Positions 25,301 through 37,813 of a stretch of DNA of 64,000 nt are shown here, one piece after another. Position 1 is the first letter of the stretch. Each line of letters begins with the position of its first letter. The position numbers and the translations under genes are program-made. The notes beneath the pieces were generated by a model. It was given only the letters and a program-made list of their open reading frames with translations, ran no database searches and had not been told where the DNA came from. Source of the stretch: Rotaria socialis (taxonomy: Eukaryota; Rotifera; Eurotatoria; Philodinida; Philodinidae); contig CAJNYU010001570.1 in NCBI GenBank assembly GCA_905331475.1, positions 434,001 to 498,000 of the forward strand, read 5' to 3'.

Positions 25301-28300
25301 TAACAAAATCGAATGACGAAATAAAACTAAATATTACTTAATTGTCGGCGGGCTACGTCAACAAGTTTCCAACGATAGATGCGATCTACTGATTGCTTTA
25401 TATCGAAAGAGAATTTCAGCATTCTTCTTATGCGATGCTATATATATGTAAATTGATGAACGATAATTTTTATGGATTTCGTTTTTTGGAATATTGATTT
25501 TCTTATTTGCTCAATGATAACTCGTAAGACGTAATATAAAATTCATCGGAAAATAAATGCGTGGGATTTGATGACTAACGAATTCTAAAGATTGTTTAAA
25601 TAAAAGAGTGAATGTGTTGTTTCTCTTTTTTTTTTATGTCAATGTCGATTCTCTTGATTTGATGCTTATATTTTACTCTATCTCCTTGAAATAGATTCGG
25701 AAAATGTTTTTTTTTCATTGAACATTTGTTCGGTACAATTAATTTAGCATTGTTTTATTCATAACTATCATCCGACGTTGTGATTCTACCTACCGTAAAC
25801 AGCACTTATTCAAAACGTGCATTATTTAGATTGTATTCGATAAAATATGGAACAACACACTTTTGCATATTAAACCTTTTAGAATTTTCTATTCTGATTC
25901 TGTTATTGACGCTATTTGATTAGATTGCATACTCACTCGTGCGTAAAGATGCATAGTCTAGCAATTCGTATAAGCTTTGATGCTCTAATTTTAGTTTGTA
26001 GTAGAAGGGCAAATTTCAGTATTGAAGATTCTGTTGTTTTCTCTAAGTAGATTTATCTTCAATCGAGCTCAAATTCGGTCGAAAACATCATTAGTAAAAG
26101 ATAGTCGGCTTTAGCTCGCTCATTGAGATATGATGATCGAGTAATTATAATTAGCCGACAGGATGAAAAACGACATAAAACATTTGCATGTTTTTTGATT
26201 CCAATTAGCGAAATACAAATTTCTGGGCTTCAAACTCTCAATCAACGTAAAGACTATCATCATCTTCGTTTGCTTCTATGACCTCAGTTTAATGCATCCA
26301 ACCTCTTAGTATATTTTCATAATTTAATAGAAACATGGTTTACGTGACTTTTGAATAGCAGAAATAATAAGCGGAGCTATAAATGAAAACATGACAAAAA
26401 TGTTCACTAATTTTCTATACATTGGATCTTACATTAAGAACACAATGGAGTTCTAGAAGTGTCGATGGACTCTACTTTTTTCTTACTAAAATTAAATTAT
26501 TACAGTATAAATCTTGCATTGTTAATGCGATCGTGTATTTTTTGAATTAAAAGAACTCAATGGTTTCAATCATGAAAAGGCATCAGACTTCGGCTGATTA
26601 TTAGTGGCCGATTTGAGAATAGTATGGAATCAATTATTTTAGAAAATATGCAACTATAAGAAGAAATTAATAGAAAAAATAGAATAGTTTATCTATGAAC
26701 AAGTTTTTCAAAAAAGTGCTATTAGTTTTCAATTAAAAACAAAATATGCTGCAACATACTTCTCGAAAAAACAGCCGAATCATCTTATACATGAATATTT
26801 CGAGCTCTGAATTTAATATAGAATGGTAACATTTATTCTTCTGAGAGATACTGATTTTCATAATGAATAGCGCAATTTGTTGTATATATTTATATACTTA
26901 AACATGTATCGAATTTCAATTATAAAAGATGGATTCTGTGTTGTCGAAGTACTTACCTCGAATACTGGTCTGTTTTGCTTATGATGACATTGTGACTGTG
27001 AATAAAGAAATGTCTTTGAAACAATAGACGAACAATGACCTGATCGAGATGACTATATTCACTTAAGTGATGAACGAGAAAAAGTGATTAAATATTGATC
27101 AAAGGCATCGTTATATATCTTGTCAATCCCGCGAGTAGAGATCACGAAATGTTTTCACTTTAGATATCGACCCATAAATTAGAATTATCGTAACCAAAAA
27201 TGTCATAATAATTTCTGTAGTCCTATAAAAGACGAGACGTGCTCGTCATCTAACAATAATCAGATTTATTCGGTTGTTTTTGCTACGACACCTAATAAAT
27301 CAATATTCACTAAAGATTTTTCGTGCGATTGATGCAATATCTTTTATTTTAATCACATACACTCAATTGTGAACCTAGTCTATTTATTTTTATTTAATTA
27401 TCTATAAAATCTCAATGAAACATTTGAACAATTTTAATTAGTATGCAAAGTGTAAAATGAAACAAGTACAATCTGAATTTCACACATAGAATACTATCGT
27501 AGAACAAGCACAATAATTAATTTCAAGGAGACGCCAAAGAATGAGTTTTGCCAGGAAAAAATAGCTGCTGATGAAATTCGAACGCAGTAGTAATCAACGC
27601 TCACTGAAATTAAAGCGTTTAAAAAGCATTTTCCATATGAGAAAACTTACACTATTGACACTTTCAAAAAAAGAAGTTTTTTTTTCAAAAGTGATCTTCA
27701 AGACAATGATGTTAAGAAATATACGCTTTGAAAATGAAAAAGGTTTTTTCCAGACCTTTTCCCCATTATGAAAGGCCTACACTTTAAACTAATGCAACCT
27801 TTTAAGAAAATAAAAGTTGCCTGGCTGAGCAGAAAGTTGTCCGTGGATTCAAGGGATATCTCATTCAAAACAGTTCGCTCCAATTTCGTGAATCTCCTAC
27901 AGAAATTGGAGCTGAATTGCGGAAAAATCGGAGTATTTTCTAGCGACCGAAGTCATCAATACTGGAGTAGCTATTAGTTTTTAGAAATAGTTGCATCAAT
28001 GATGCTTGTAATATGACGATAGTGGATTTAAAACAAAATTATTTAAAATCTATGACTATGATCTTTCAATAAGTAGCGTTTGGGATGATGATGATGAGTA
28101 GAAGTTAATCCACTATTTTCATTCCACAGTTTCCTATGTAGTACAGAACGACCACTATCACCAAAAGACACAATTGTTTGAAGCAAAGGACATATGCTCA
28201 AACATTCATTCGCTGTGTGCTGTATTTTGATACGATAGATTCATCGTGAAATATATTATTCAAATATGAAGACAATTGAATGCAACAATACAAATGTTAA

Positions 28301-29566
28301 GAGTTTAATAATTGAACAGATCTATCAAAGCATAAAACACAACCCATGCTATATTATAAAATTTTCCTCACTGAAATATACTACTATCTTTGGTGCGTCC
28401 CTAAAATATTTATCTTCAGCGACTATACATTATTAAAGTATGCGATGTACTAGTCAAGCATAAAATTGACTTTTCCAATCAGAATAAGTGGCTTTCAATA
28501 GGAAGTTTTTAATATATCCTCATGTAAGTGAAAATATATTTTTTCATCATCGCTTTTATTAATAAGTTAATGAGCATGAGCAGATGCCTGATTAAACAGA
28601 TCTTGTATTATTTATAAAAATAAGTATATGCGTTAAAAGTAATCTCATCTAGAGAGTCAGCTATTGAATAGGGACATTATAGAATGTCAAATATAATCTA
28701 CCTCGTTTTGGCGTCAATTATGAATGCGTAGCATAGAAAAACTCGTCCAAATTACGTATATTCGAATTAAATCTCTTATACATCTATCTTTTGATAATTG
28801 TCTTATTTCAAGAAAATTTTGATTTCGGACGATAAAAATGTTTTTTTTATGGTAGCTTTAATAGAGATAGATAATTGTCAACCACATTATACTAGTCCTA
28901 TATGTTCTGTGATAACGATTCAACATATCACAATGTTCGCTTTTCTAGACTTCAAAAAGTGGTTTGTGGGTGTGACAATTTGATTTGATTTTCTAGGCAT
29001 TCTTATAAGTAATATGGTGTGCCTCAGAATTTTTTCAGAACGATAATTTCCGGGTATTTAAAATGTGTTCGTGGCGAAGAAGTCTTTTGGATCTAGATAA
29101 GGGTTTTCTCATGGTTACCAAGAGGTTCATGATTCTGAGTTTTGATGAGACTTTCAATTAGTACCACAAGCACAAGCAAAAACAATAACTGTTAAATCTG
29201 CACAATTTTTTTTTATTGTTTTATTAGATTTCGCTCTTCAAAGAAATAAACGCTGAGTTTTCTCAGCCACCAAAGGAAACAAGGGAAGGTTTTAACTTTT
29301 GATTTACTGATTTTTCTTAGTCATAATATTTGGTTCTGTCTTTTTCCTAAAAACAAAACAATTAGATTTATAGAAGTGTCAAGAAGTGTATGCTTTCAGA
29401 CTAAACGTTTTTTTATTCATCAGTCAGTGACCAGTCGAATTGAAAACTATTCATTCGTGACACGTTTGGCGAGCTCTATCGCATCATACATGAATGAATA
29501 TTGTGATCGGTTTATTCTTTCATTTGCTCCAATATATATTTTCATATAAAACTCTGCATAAGTATA

Positions 29567-29567
<1 letters not shown>

Positions 29568-29600
<33 letters not shown>
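29568..29600. repeat. (AC)n microsatellite
   Basis: About 16 AC dinucleotides, located 120 bp beyond the stop codon of SLC25A46, in its probable 3' flank. Confidence 0.95.
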
Positions 29601-29602
<2 letters not shown>

Positions 29603-29722
29603 GACGAGTATTAAAAATGACACATTTTCTTCTTCAACAATCTAATTTACAACAATGAACGAAAGGAGAGAACTGTTTTCTTTTTTAAATAAACATTGTT
29701 CAAGTCACTTTCTGTGGCTTCT

Positions 29723-31854
29723 TTAACTTGTTTCGCTTTCAAAGTCTTGTGGTTCTTGTTGTTGTTTTGATATAACATAATGATGGAATTTACTTAATTC
29801 ACTTGTGTTTTGTGTATATATAATTGCTAGTCGTTCAATAAGAAGTTTTAAACATTGCGCACTGGCATAAATTAAACCAAATTTCAGTATTAAGAAGCCA
29901 ATACCTTTGAAAAAACCACGTCCACATCTTCCTTCAGTTTCAAATATTGTTCGACAACAATCGAATAAACCTAAATAACGTGTATTGATTGCAGTACAAC
30001 CAACGCCTGCTTTATCGAGATCGTCCACAATTGTTCGTGTTCCTTGTACAAATAAACGATTCAGTACAGTTTCATATGGATAGAGTAGAAAATTGGATAG
30101 AAAAACAGATAATATATTTGCTTCTATACGTAAAAATGATCGATCGACTAGATTTGGTATTGTATCAATAAGTTGACATTCGATATCATCGACTGTTTCA
30201 AATTGATTTTTATTTATATTCATTGATTGATCCTTGTTAAGAAGAGTTTTTTCTCGAGCTTTTAAAAAACGACAACCAAGAAAATATTGCAATGCATGCC
30301 GTCCGACAAAATAAGGTAAACTTAATGATATTAAATACCATAATGGTAGTGCACGTGCATAAAAACCAGTTTTAATTCCGAGTATACGTTGAAATGGTTC
30401 AATGAAAATGGTCAATGGTGACCAATGATTAACAATTGTTAAATCCGACTGAATAGATCGAAGAAGATGAACAGAATACACTGGAATAAGTAGAAATGAA
30501 CTAATAGCTTTTAAAAGTATATGTTTTATTCTCAATAGTGGATTATCTAATGGAGCTATTTCATCGATGAAATTATTTGACATTGTTTCAGTTGCTGTTA
30601 GTATGAGAGAACTGAAACAACCTTTCCATAATACGCCACTTCCTTGTTGATATTTCATAGTATAAATCATTCGAATAGCCGATAATGGCGTTAAATAAGC
30701 ACACGATGATTCACTTTGCAGTTGAGCTTGACGTCTAGAAAATGAGTTGTATTTTTAGATCTTATAATATTACTCAAAATAAACCGTGCAACTTGGATAT
30801 AATCAAAGAAACTTCTGTCGAAATCTTAAATATACTGAAAATAACTATGATGAAATAGTTGATAATAATAATAAATCGTGTAAATCTAATATTTAAAATA
30901 GTTGAAAACCAGTATTACGGTATAAAAGGAAGAATATTAATATATAAACGTCAAGTGCATGTGTCTCCGAATGGCAATCATAGTTAATATTTCAACTATT
31001 TTATCAACTTTGATTTATCGAAATTAAATTAAAATATCTTCGTGATTGTCTCATTTAATTGAATGCCTATCGAAATCAGAAAACCGCTGGTCGATCAATA
31101 AAACAATGGCCACGGAAAGATATACACTATATGAAATTCGTCCTTATTGTATTTAAATAATCTCTCTATGATTTGCAACAATATTGTATGTTAATCCCAT
31201 AGAGGTCCTTCTAATCGTTTCATTCAATAAATTAAGTGCGAATCATATTTCTTTCAAATCTACGCGATATTGAATTTCACTTGCTAAAATTTTCAGCTTT
31301 GATGAATAACTATTATCAAGCAGTGAACTCATCGAACTAATCCACGATAGCATTTTTCATACATACCTAAGTGTTTCAACTGAGTAGAAAATGAGATTTT
31401 CAAGTACCCATCTACTAATATTAAGTGAAACATCAATATTATGTTGTAAATATTGTCGACGTCGAATGAAATAATGATCGACTTGTTCAATTAAATTTGT
31501 TTCGTCCTTATTGTTTAAGAAAAATGGTGATTGTTCATTGTCACTTTGTTTAACTAGAGGACTTAGTAAAAGGCTAGCTGGTGACGCAGGTAATTGTTCT
31601 AGAAGACGTGCTGGACTTTGAAGAAACGATGGTAATGACATTTTTTGTCGTAATGGCGATGCTAAATTATCATGAGTCGTATTCATGAATGAACTGTCCG
31701 ATGTAGTTGAACGTGAAATTTCATCAGCAATATGTGATGGAAGTCGAGGTCGTTGAGGATTTATAGGTGAATTCAAATTTATACCTGGAGATTGTCGCCG
31801 ATGATTGGATCGAAAATCCATATTCAAATCTGGATAGAGATTCATATCAGTCAT
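29723..31854 (-). CDS. SLC25A46: Mitochondrial outer-membrane carrier-like protein SLC25A46
   Basis: Two exons, 31854-31367 and 30734-29723, joined in phase across a 632 bp intron, give 499 residues (human 418). In other animals this degenerate carrier sits in the outer mitochondrial membrane and affects fission, cristae and lipid traffic. Matching regions: LRRQAQLQ with YLTPLSAIRMIY (human CIVLRRQCQV, LTPFTVINIMY), GSGVLWKGC, and especially LLYPYETVLNRLFVQGTR then INTRYLGLFDCCRTIFETEG and GFFKGIGFLILKFG, against human ILYPLETVLHRLHIQGTR and INTQYEGMRDCINTI. The first exon is a long, low-complexity Ser/Pro/Asn-rich N-terminus, which accounts for the extra length. On the minus strand ATTTTAG directly precedes the ATG, so the true 5' end may be spliced or trans-spliced. 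Confidence 0.93.
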
Positions 31855-31988
31855 CTAAAATAAGATCAAAAAGATGAACATTTTAAAAGCGCCTTTTTCA
31901 AAATTTTGTAGACAAGTTTGAATTTATCTTAAAAGATAAATTTGATTTGAAAAACAAAATCTTATTTTTCCTCTTATTACATAAAATA
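31855..31988. promoter_or_regulatory. Bidirectional spacer between divergent genes
   Basis: Only 134 bp separate the ATG of SLC25A46 (-) and the ATG of the next gene (+). It must carry either both promoters and 5' UTRs or a splice site joining a distant leader. It contains a near-palindrome around 31924-31942 (ttatcttaaaagataa). Confidence 0.5.
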
Positions 31989-32887
31989 ATGACGACAGTA
32001 TTTCGTTCCTGTTTACCTCGAATTTATTCTAATACTAATCAATCGATATCTAGTGATAATCTATCGAATAAAACAAATTCAAATGTATCCCTCAATAACG
32101 ATGAACATGATCAGAATTCAATCGACTGTTCATCAACAATAATAAATAAAAATATTTTGAAATCTAAAATAAAGCATACAACCAATTCATTGGATTTGCC
32201 CCCCACAAAAACTGAACTAATCAATAACGAATGTAATCATACAGATTTATTAACAGTGCCTAAACAAACGAAAGTATCTGGTATAAAAAGTAGTATTACG
32301 AACAAACGAGGCCCTTGCTATTCGCGCATCAATGAAGAACAGAAGCCATTATTAAAACGTCTTGTAGGCACTATATTCGGTGATCATGGGTTTAGTAATA
32401 ATCAACACAATGAAATATTGTCAACTAAAAAACAACGGTCAAAACGACCAACTGTTAATTCAAAAAAGTCTCTTCTTCCATCAAAATCAATACTAAAAAA
32501 GCAATACGATGATAATGAAAAAACTCTACGTTCACTTGTTACATTTCTTACACAAATTGAATCGAATATTCCATTGCCAACCATTCACACATCAGTAACA
32601 GATATCACAACCGATGAAAATCAAAATAAGAATCTTCCAATGGACAAAGAACACGCTCGCAATAACAATCGAATGGATGATACGTATGTTAAAAAGCTTG
32701 TTAGCGCAGCACCTTTGGGGCTAAAATGTGGAACTCACATGATTTTTCGCCTAATTTACTTATATATAACGCGTGGTACGAAATTTGCTGCAAAAATCGA
32801 TCGGTAGAAAAAATTCTTATTTAGTTTTTGCATGCTTGCTAATATCTGTAATGCAAGGTAGTGTCTCTGGGGGGGGGNNNNNNNNNN

Positions 32888-32938
<51 letters not shown>

Positions 32939-34520
32939 CAAAAATCTCGCTTTTAAACTTACACTCACCACTTTCTTCGAAAATATATGTGAGTTCCACA
33001 AAATAAAATTTTAAACAACACTCAGGAAGAACTTTGAGTTTGTTTTTCAAAGATGTTCATCTCATTCAAACGATAGTTATCAACACAAATCAAAAGGTAA
33101 ACATAATCATCAACATTCATCAACATCTAAACGTTGTGCAAATACTCGATCGACTAGAAAAAATTATTCAAATAAAAAACCACCATCCGACGACGATACT
33201 CTAAGTTGCTCGTCGATGACTTCTCATAATACATTACCATCTTCACCTAATATTCGACGGAAAATGATTGATAATCAACAACAAACTCAAATCTATCCAA
33301 TAAAAACAAATATTGGAACATCAACACAAATCAATCATACAAATGATGTAACAACATCGGAACCATCATGGTTAGATGTTATGCGCGAAGATCAAACAAC
33401 GATTAATGCCTGGGCTCGTATTCGACGTCGACTTAAACCTAATCAACAGAAAGATATTCTCAGGTGAGTCGACAATCACTGCACAGCAGCAATGAGATTC
33501 TCCATCGAGCTTATAATAAACACATTTGTTAGTTCAGGGGAAGATATCTGTTACAAAGACTTTAATGAAGAGACGACCCCAAGGGGGAAAAAGCGATTTA
33601 TGAGTTTCATGATTTTTCTGAGTTTAGCTGATTTAAAATGAGTTTGAGAAAACGAAAAATTTGCTAAACCAACTAAAAACTATTCCAAATCATAAATTAT
33701 TACTGAAAATCATTCAAACGCACCGAAACTCACGCAAACTCATTCCAATACAGTTAATTTATATTGATTGTAAGTTGAGTTTTACTGTGATTTAAATCAG
33801 CTTTTTCCCCCTTGGACGACCCTCATTTAGACAATTTCAAATTAAACTTAACGAGTTCATCTATAAATGACATTTTAAAAAGGAAGACAGCGAGATCAAT
33901 AGAGCGAAAATCTCATACCCCGACGCTATACTCTAGAATGTTTTAAATCTACTTTTTACAAGCCTGTTGTTAGTAGAACTTGACTTTGATTAAAAAGTGT
34001 TGAAGTATGGTTTCAACATACGGTTCAAATACGGAATCGCAGTGGTAAATCCCAATCAGGATTATTTTTACAGATTTCTCAAGTTCAAAGATATTTTGAA
34101 TGACTATACTATAGTATCAATGCAGTCTATGTGTGTAATCAACTTAGATATTGAACCAACCATTAAAAAAAATGGTTGTTGTAACTGTGGATCTATCAAT
34201 TCAATTTCATACAAAAACGCAAGCTTTTCAAAACTGAACATGCGCAATGATTTATCACACAGGGACACAAAAAAACTGCGACTCGAACTTAGATTTCCTC
34301 TATGCATCAGTCTAATCGAGAAAATTTGATTTAAGCATCTCATTTATTCGTTTCTTTTATCTATTAGTAAAAAATATGATTACTACATTTCTATCGTCTA
34401 GTTGTCGATAAAAACACCATATTGCGTAATTTTTCTCTAGATAATTCTTTATATTCTAGGGCATTAATGATCATCTGTGCTAATCTATTCGAAGTACCTA
34501 TTGAAAATAAACATATATAG
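31989..34520 (+). CDS. Uncharacterised disordered protein, 388 aa
   Basis: Exons 31989-32683, 33053-33463 and 34460-34520 join in phase (AC|A, AG|G). The product is Asn/Ser/Lys-rich with basic patches (KKQRSKRPTVNSKKSLLPSK) and His-rich KGKHNHQHSS, and looks disordered. A short conserved-looking C-terminal segment reads WLDVMREDQTTINAWARIRR and then LKPNQQKDILRALMIICANL, suggesting a helical module. I do not recognise the family. Both introns have taken in MITE-like elements (32728-32999 and 33579-33815), and the first contains an assembly gap. I chose the ATG at 31989 because the open frame further upstream has no ATG. Last-exon assignment rests on phase and a good acceptor (ATATTCTAG). Confidence 0.68.
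32728..32999. mobile_element. Short inverted-repeat element (MITE-like) with internal assembly gap
   Basis: Ends are GTGGAACTCACAT and its exact reverse complement ATGTGAGTTCCAC. Both are flanked by AAAAT (32723-32727 and 33000-33004), a plausible 5 bp target-site duplication. It lies inside the first intron of the host gene. The centre is G9, ten N, then C50 (32869-32937), so its true length is unknown. Superfamily not assigned. Confidence 0.65.
32878..32887. other. Assembly gap (10 N) between G and C homopolymers
   Basis: G9 on the left and C50 on the right are probably sequencing or gap-closing artefacts, and the open frames of poly-Gly or poly-Pro across them are not genes. Confidence 0.95.
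33579..33815. mobile_element. 237 bp MITE with 16 bp perfect terminal inverted repeats
   Basis: Left end CCAAGGGGGAAAAAGC; the right end is its exact reverse complement. Similarity continues inward with GATTTA after one inserted base. The flanks are ACGACC on both sides (33573-33578 and 33816-33821), a 6 bp target-site duplication. No coding capacity. It sits in the second intron of the disordered-protein gene. Confidence 0.85.
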
Positions 34521-34712
34521 TCGACGGAATTGAATTTTATTTTTCAATAACATAATATATATTTCTTTGGAGGTATTAGAGAAATAGACGAAACTGCATA
34601 GAAAAAAATCAAATGGCAAACAAAAATAGGAATGAGAGAAATTGCACTAACAAATAAAGAAATTCAGATCAATGATAATAATAATAATAATTGTTAGAAG
34701 GTTCATACCATT

Positions 34713-37700
34713 CTACAAAGAACCTAGAAAAATCAAATAATACAATTTCGATATCAAGAGGAATGAAGAAAAGGCATCTATTACAATACCATTTGTTTGG
34801 TTGTTAATATTTGATAATTGAAATATTTGATCAATTTCCGTTTCTGACCATGGTTGTTGCCATTTAAGATAATGTTGAAAAATTTTTAATGCTCGTCCTT
34901 GATTATTTAGAAAATTTGAGATACGTTGTTTAAAATTTTCTTCCATATTTCCATGTTTTGATGATATATGCAAACGTATGCATTCACGTGATAGGACAAC
35001 AAAAAATTCTTCGTGAGAACAAACATGACATCGATAAAAAACACTATGCACTATCCATCCATTCGATATGTCAATATTCGACAAAAGTACTGATTGAGCT
35101 TGATATGATGGTAAAACTTCTGATATATCTGGAGCTTTTGAATTAGTCGCAGAGATTTTTCGAGTATTTAAACGTGTAGATTTTGTTGAAAACATTTCAT
35201 CGATTTTATCGATTGGAATCGAACATCTTTTTGTTATGGAGGAATTCATAGAATTACGTGTAGTTGGATTTTTATTATTATCATTCGAACAATTCACTAT
35301 ACGAATACGAGCACCATCGTTAAGAACAACTGATTGATATTTAGGTAATGAATCATTGGTTTGTTCACGCATTAAAATTGGACTGGCATTTTTCTTAGAC
35401 CGTTGGTCGCCCGCATTAGACGAAGATGAACATAAGAATGCTTCATTATTTGTATCACTGAAACAAAACAACAGATGTAAAAACAAAAAAAACGGCACAA
35501 CTAGATAATTCTCATTGGGGAGAGTGTTGAATAGTTATATTCTCTGGCATATATTTCAAAACTTAGGACAAATCCTGTGATTCAAAAACTCAAATCATTC
35601 AGCTACAGAAACTCGAGCTATTGTTTTGAGTATAATAAGAATAGTTTCAAGTTTTTTTGCGATAAATATTCAAAACTGATAGCGATGAACATATCAATAA
35701 ATTTTTCTCCAATTCCAGAAACATTCTGTAGATGAATATCTAAATTTGGGAGACTTTTATGACACCTATTCATTGAAGTAGCTATTTCATTTGTAGAAAA
35801 TTTTAAACTGGAAAGTTGATTATAAAAAAATAAAAGACTGATAGATCAGTTGTCAAGAATTTCTTCTCCATAGTCGATTGCTTTAAGAATGGTTAAGAAC
35901 TTACTCTTGTAACATTTGATGATCACTAATAGACAAATCACATTGTACTGGAGACGCAACTGTATAATCTGAAATATCTCGTTTTTCACTATCATTTAAA
36001 TTACTATTTATTTGATTATCACTAAATTTCATGGGAAATTTTTTCGATCGTATTTCAAAACGACGACGATCATCATAATTCTGTTGATGTCCATTATGTA
36101 TTTGTGTAATAGACGTTCCCGATGATGATGATGTTGTTTTCGACGACACAGAACGTTTTTCAATTTCATAAGATGAATCATCATAACGACGAATTTTTAG
36201 TGGAGGTATCGAATATTCATTATCATGATTCATTGTTGATTCGTGATGATTGTGATTATCTTCATCATTATCATCATGATTTTCCGAATGAAACGATTGA
36301 AAATAATTACGTTTGAATGATGTTTGTAAATTCATCGTATAGTCATGCATGGTTTGTCGTAAAATATTTAGAAATGATAATGACGTAAAAGAAAATTGAT
36401 GCTGATTATCATAATTATGTACAATAAATTGAAATTCTTGACTTGCTATTGAATTTATTAAATGAAAATAAATTCTTATATTGAATAAATAATTTTTTAA
36501 TAGAGAATTTGTTGGTAATTTAACTAAGGTGTTAAAATTAGGCGAAAATAAAAGTGGATAAATAGTATTAGTATCATTATTTGTATTCGACTGAATTCTT
36601 TGACGCGAGTTGATTTTTGTTGGAATATTTATAAGAAAATTCGTGTGATTATATATCGACGGAAGAGAGTCTCTTGAGCGAAATTTATTTAGTGTTGGAA
36701 TCGAATTCTTTTTTATCAATCGATGTTTCATACGTATATAAAATAGATTACGTTCATGACGTGAATATTTATAGATATGATACGATGGAATTTTATTGTT
36801 TAACAAATTTGAATTAAATTGCTCTTTTTCGTCATCTTCATCATCATCACCGTTAGCTATTGTTGTTGTATCGGGTCTTTCTAAAGTGTCCGATTTACAA
36901 TGCGCATCATCAAATCTTGATTGATTTGACGAGGGAAGATAACCAGACGAATGTAAATTTGATAAAGAAATATTAAGATTGATATCATTTGTTGTTACAG
37001 GAGAATGAAAACTGTTTGAAGTTGACTTTTTATATGATGGATGTAGTTTAAGCACTAGATGTATAAAGAAAAAAGTTCTATTTAACAAGATATTTAGAAA
37101 AACGAAAGCCTACTTTCGAGGATGTCAAGTTGACTTTGATTGAGTCGCGGTGGTGATAGAACGGGTTCTTTTACTGGCGTCTTACTGGGATTTCGAATTT
37201 CACATTGTGAGAAATGAACATCCAATGTAGCACGATTGGTGAATTCATCAGAACAAAAATGACATATGTATATTTGATTTCCTAGATAGTAAAAAAGAAA
37301 TTGTTAAAGATATCAAATTTTACTTCGAACAGATCTTTGTTGAAGTCTTAATTCAGAAATTAGAACTAAATCTCTAGTCTTTATTGATCAATAGTAGAAT
37401 TAAATACTCGTGTGATTTTAATCAGACAACAAAAATCTCTCTGTAAAGATGTTTCATCTCATTTTTCAGGCAAAAAAAGATTAACGGAAAAAAGATTTAT
37501 TATATGAAACAATATTAACTAGCTAGGAATTAAAAATAGAAAAAAATCGAACAATTTGCACATACGTTTCCAATTAATCAAAAAATTTCTTCGTTCTACT
37601 AAAAACTAAATCTTATGTTGTGATTCCAATAAACCTTGTACATCTAGATAACAAATTTATATCTACATAATCTGTCAGCTCGAAACATATTGCGTCAATT

Positions 37701-37813
37701 ATCTGTCAGTATAGTTAACAGTGAAACCTAAGTAATCGACAGAAACCCTTTGTCACAAGGAATGGAACACAACAATTCAAATATTTGATCATACCTGTCG
37801 TTGAATTCGCCAT
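34713..37813 (-). CDS. Zinc-finger protein, two divergent C2H2/C2HC fingers, 671 aa
   Basis: Minus-strand exons 37813-37795, 37281-37114, 37054-35905, 35457-34790 and 34723-34713 join in phase. The 19 nt first exon encodes MANSTTG, and the next begins at once with a C2HC-type finger: YICHFCSDEFTNRATLDVHF then SQC. A second finger lies near the C-terminus: YRCHVCSHEEFF, then IRLHISSKH. Between them are about 430 low-complexity residues rich in Asn, Ser, His and Asp. Likely a nuclear nucleic-acid-binding protein, from the fingers only; I cannot name an orthologue. The last 66 bp intron is in frame, so a read-through isoform ending at the same stop is possible. It is divergent from TUBGCP2, with 1.1 kb between starts. 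Confidence 0.75.

Larger units (their letters stand above)
21426..29722. other. Long intergenic stretch, 8.3 kb, with microsatellites
   Basis: Upstream of the cholinergic locus and downstream of SLC25A46. It contains (TA)n at about 21779-21801, (GA)n near 22137-22151, (CT)14 at 22343-22370, an AC-rich run near 22448, further CT near 23033-23049 and (TA)n near 23257-23273. The first kilobase probably holds the promoter and the non-coding leader of VAChT/ChAT. I see no coding exon: the open frames are short, and several are produced by the simple repeats. Confidence 0.5.

Noticed and set aside
32756..33050. Open frames with poly-Gly or poly-Pro across the gap
   Set aside because: Produced by the G9/N10/C50 artefact, not coding sequence.
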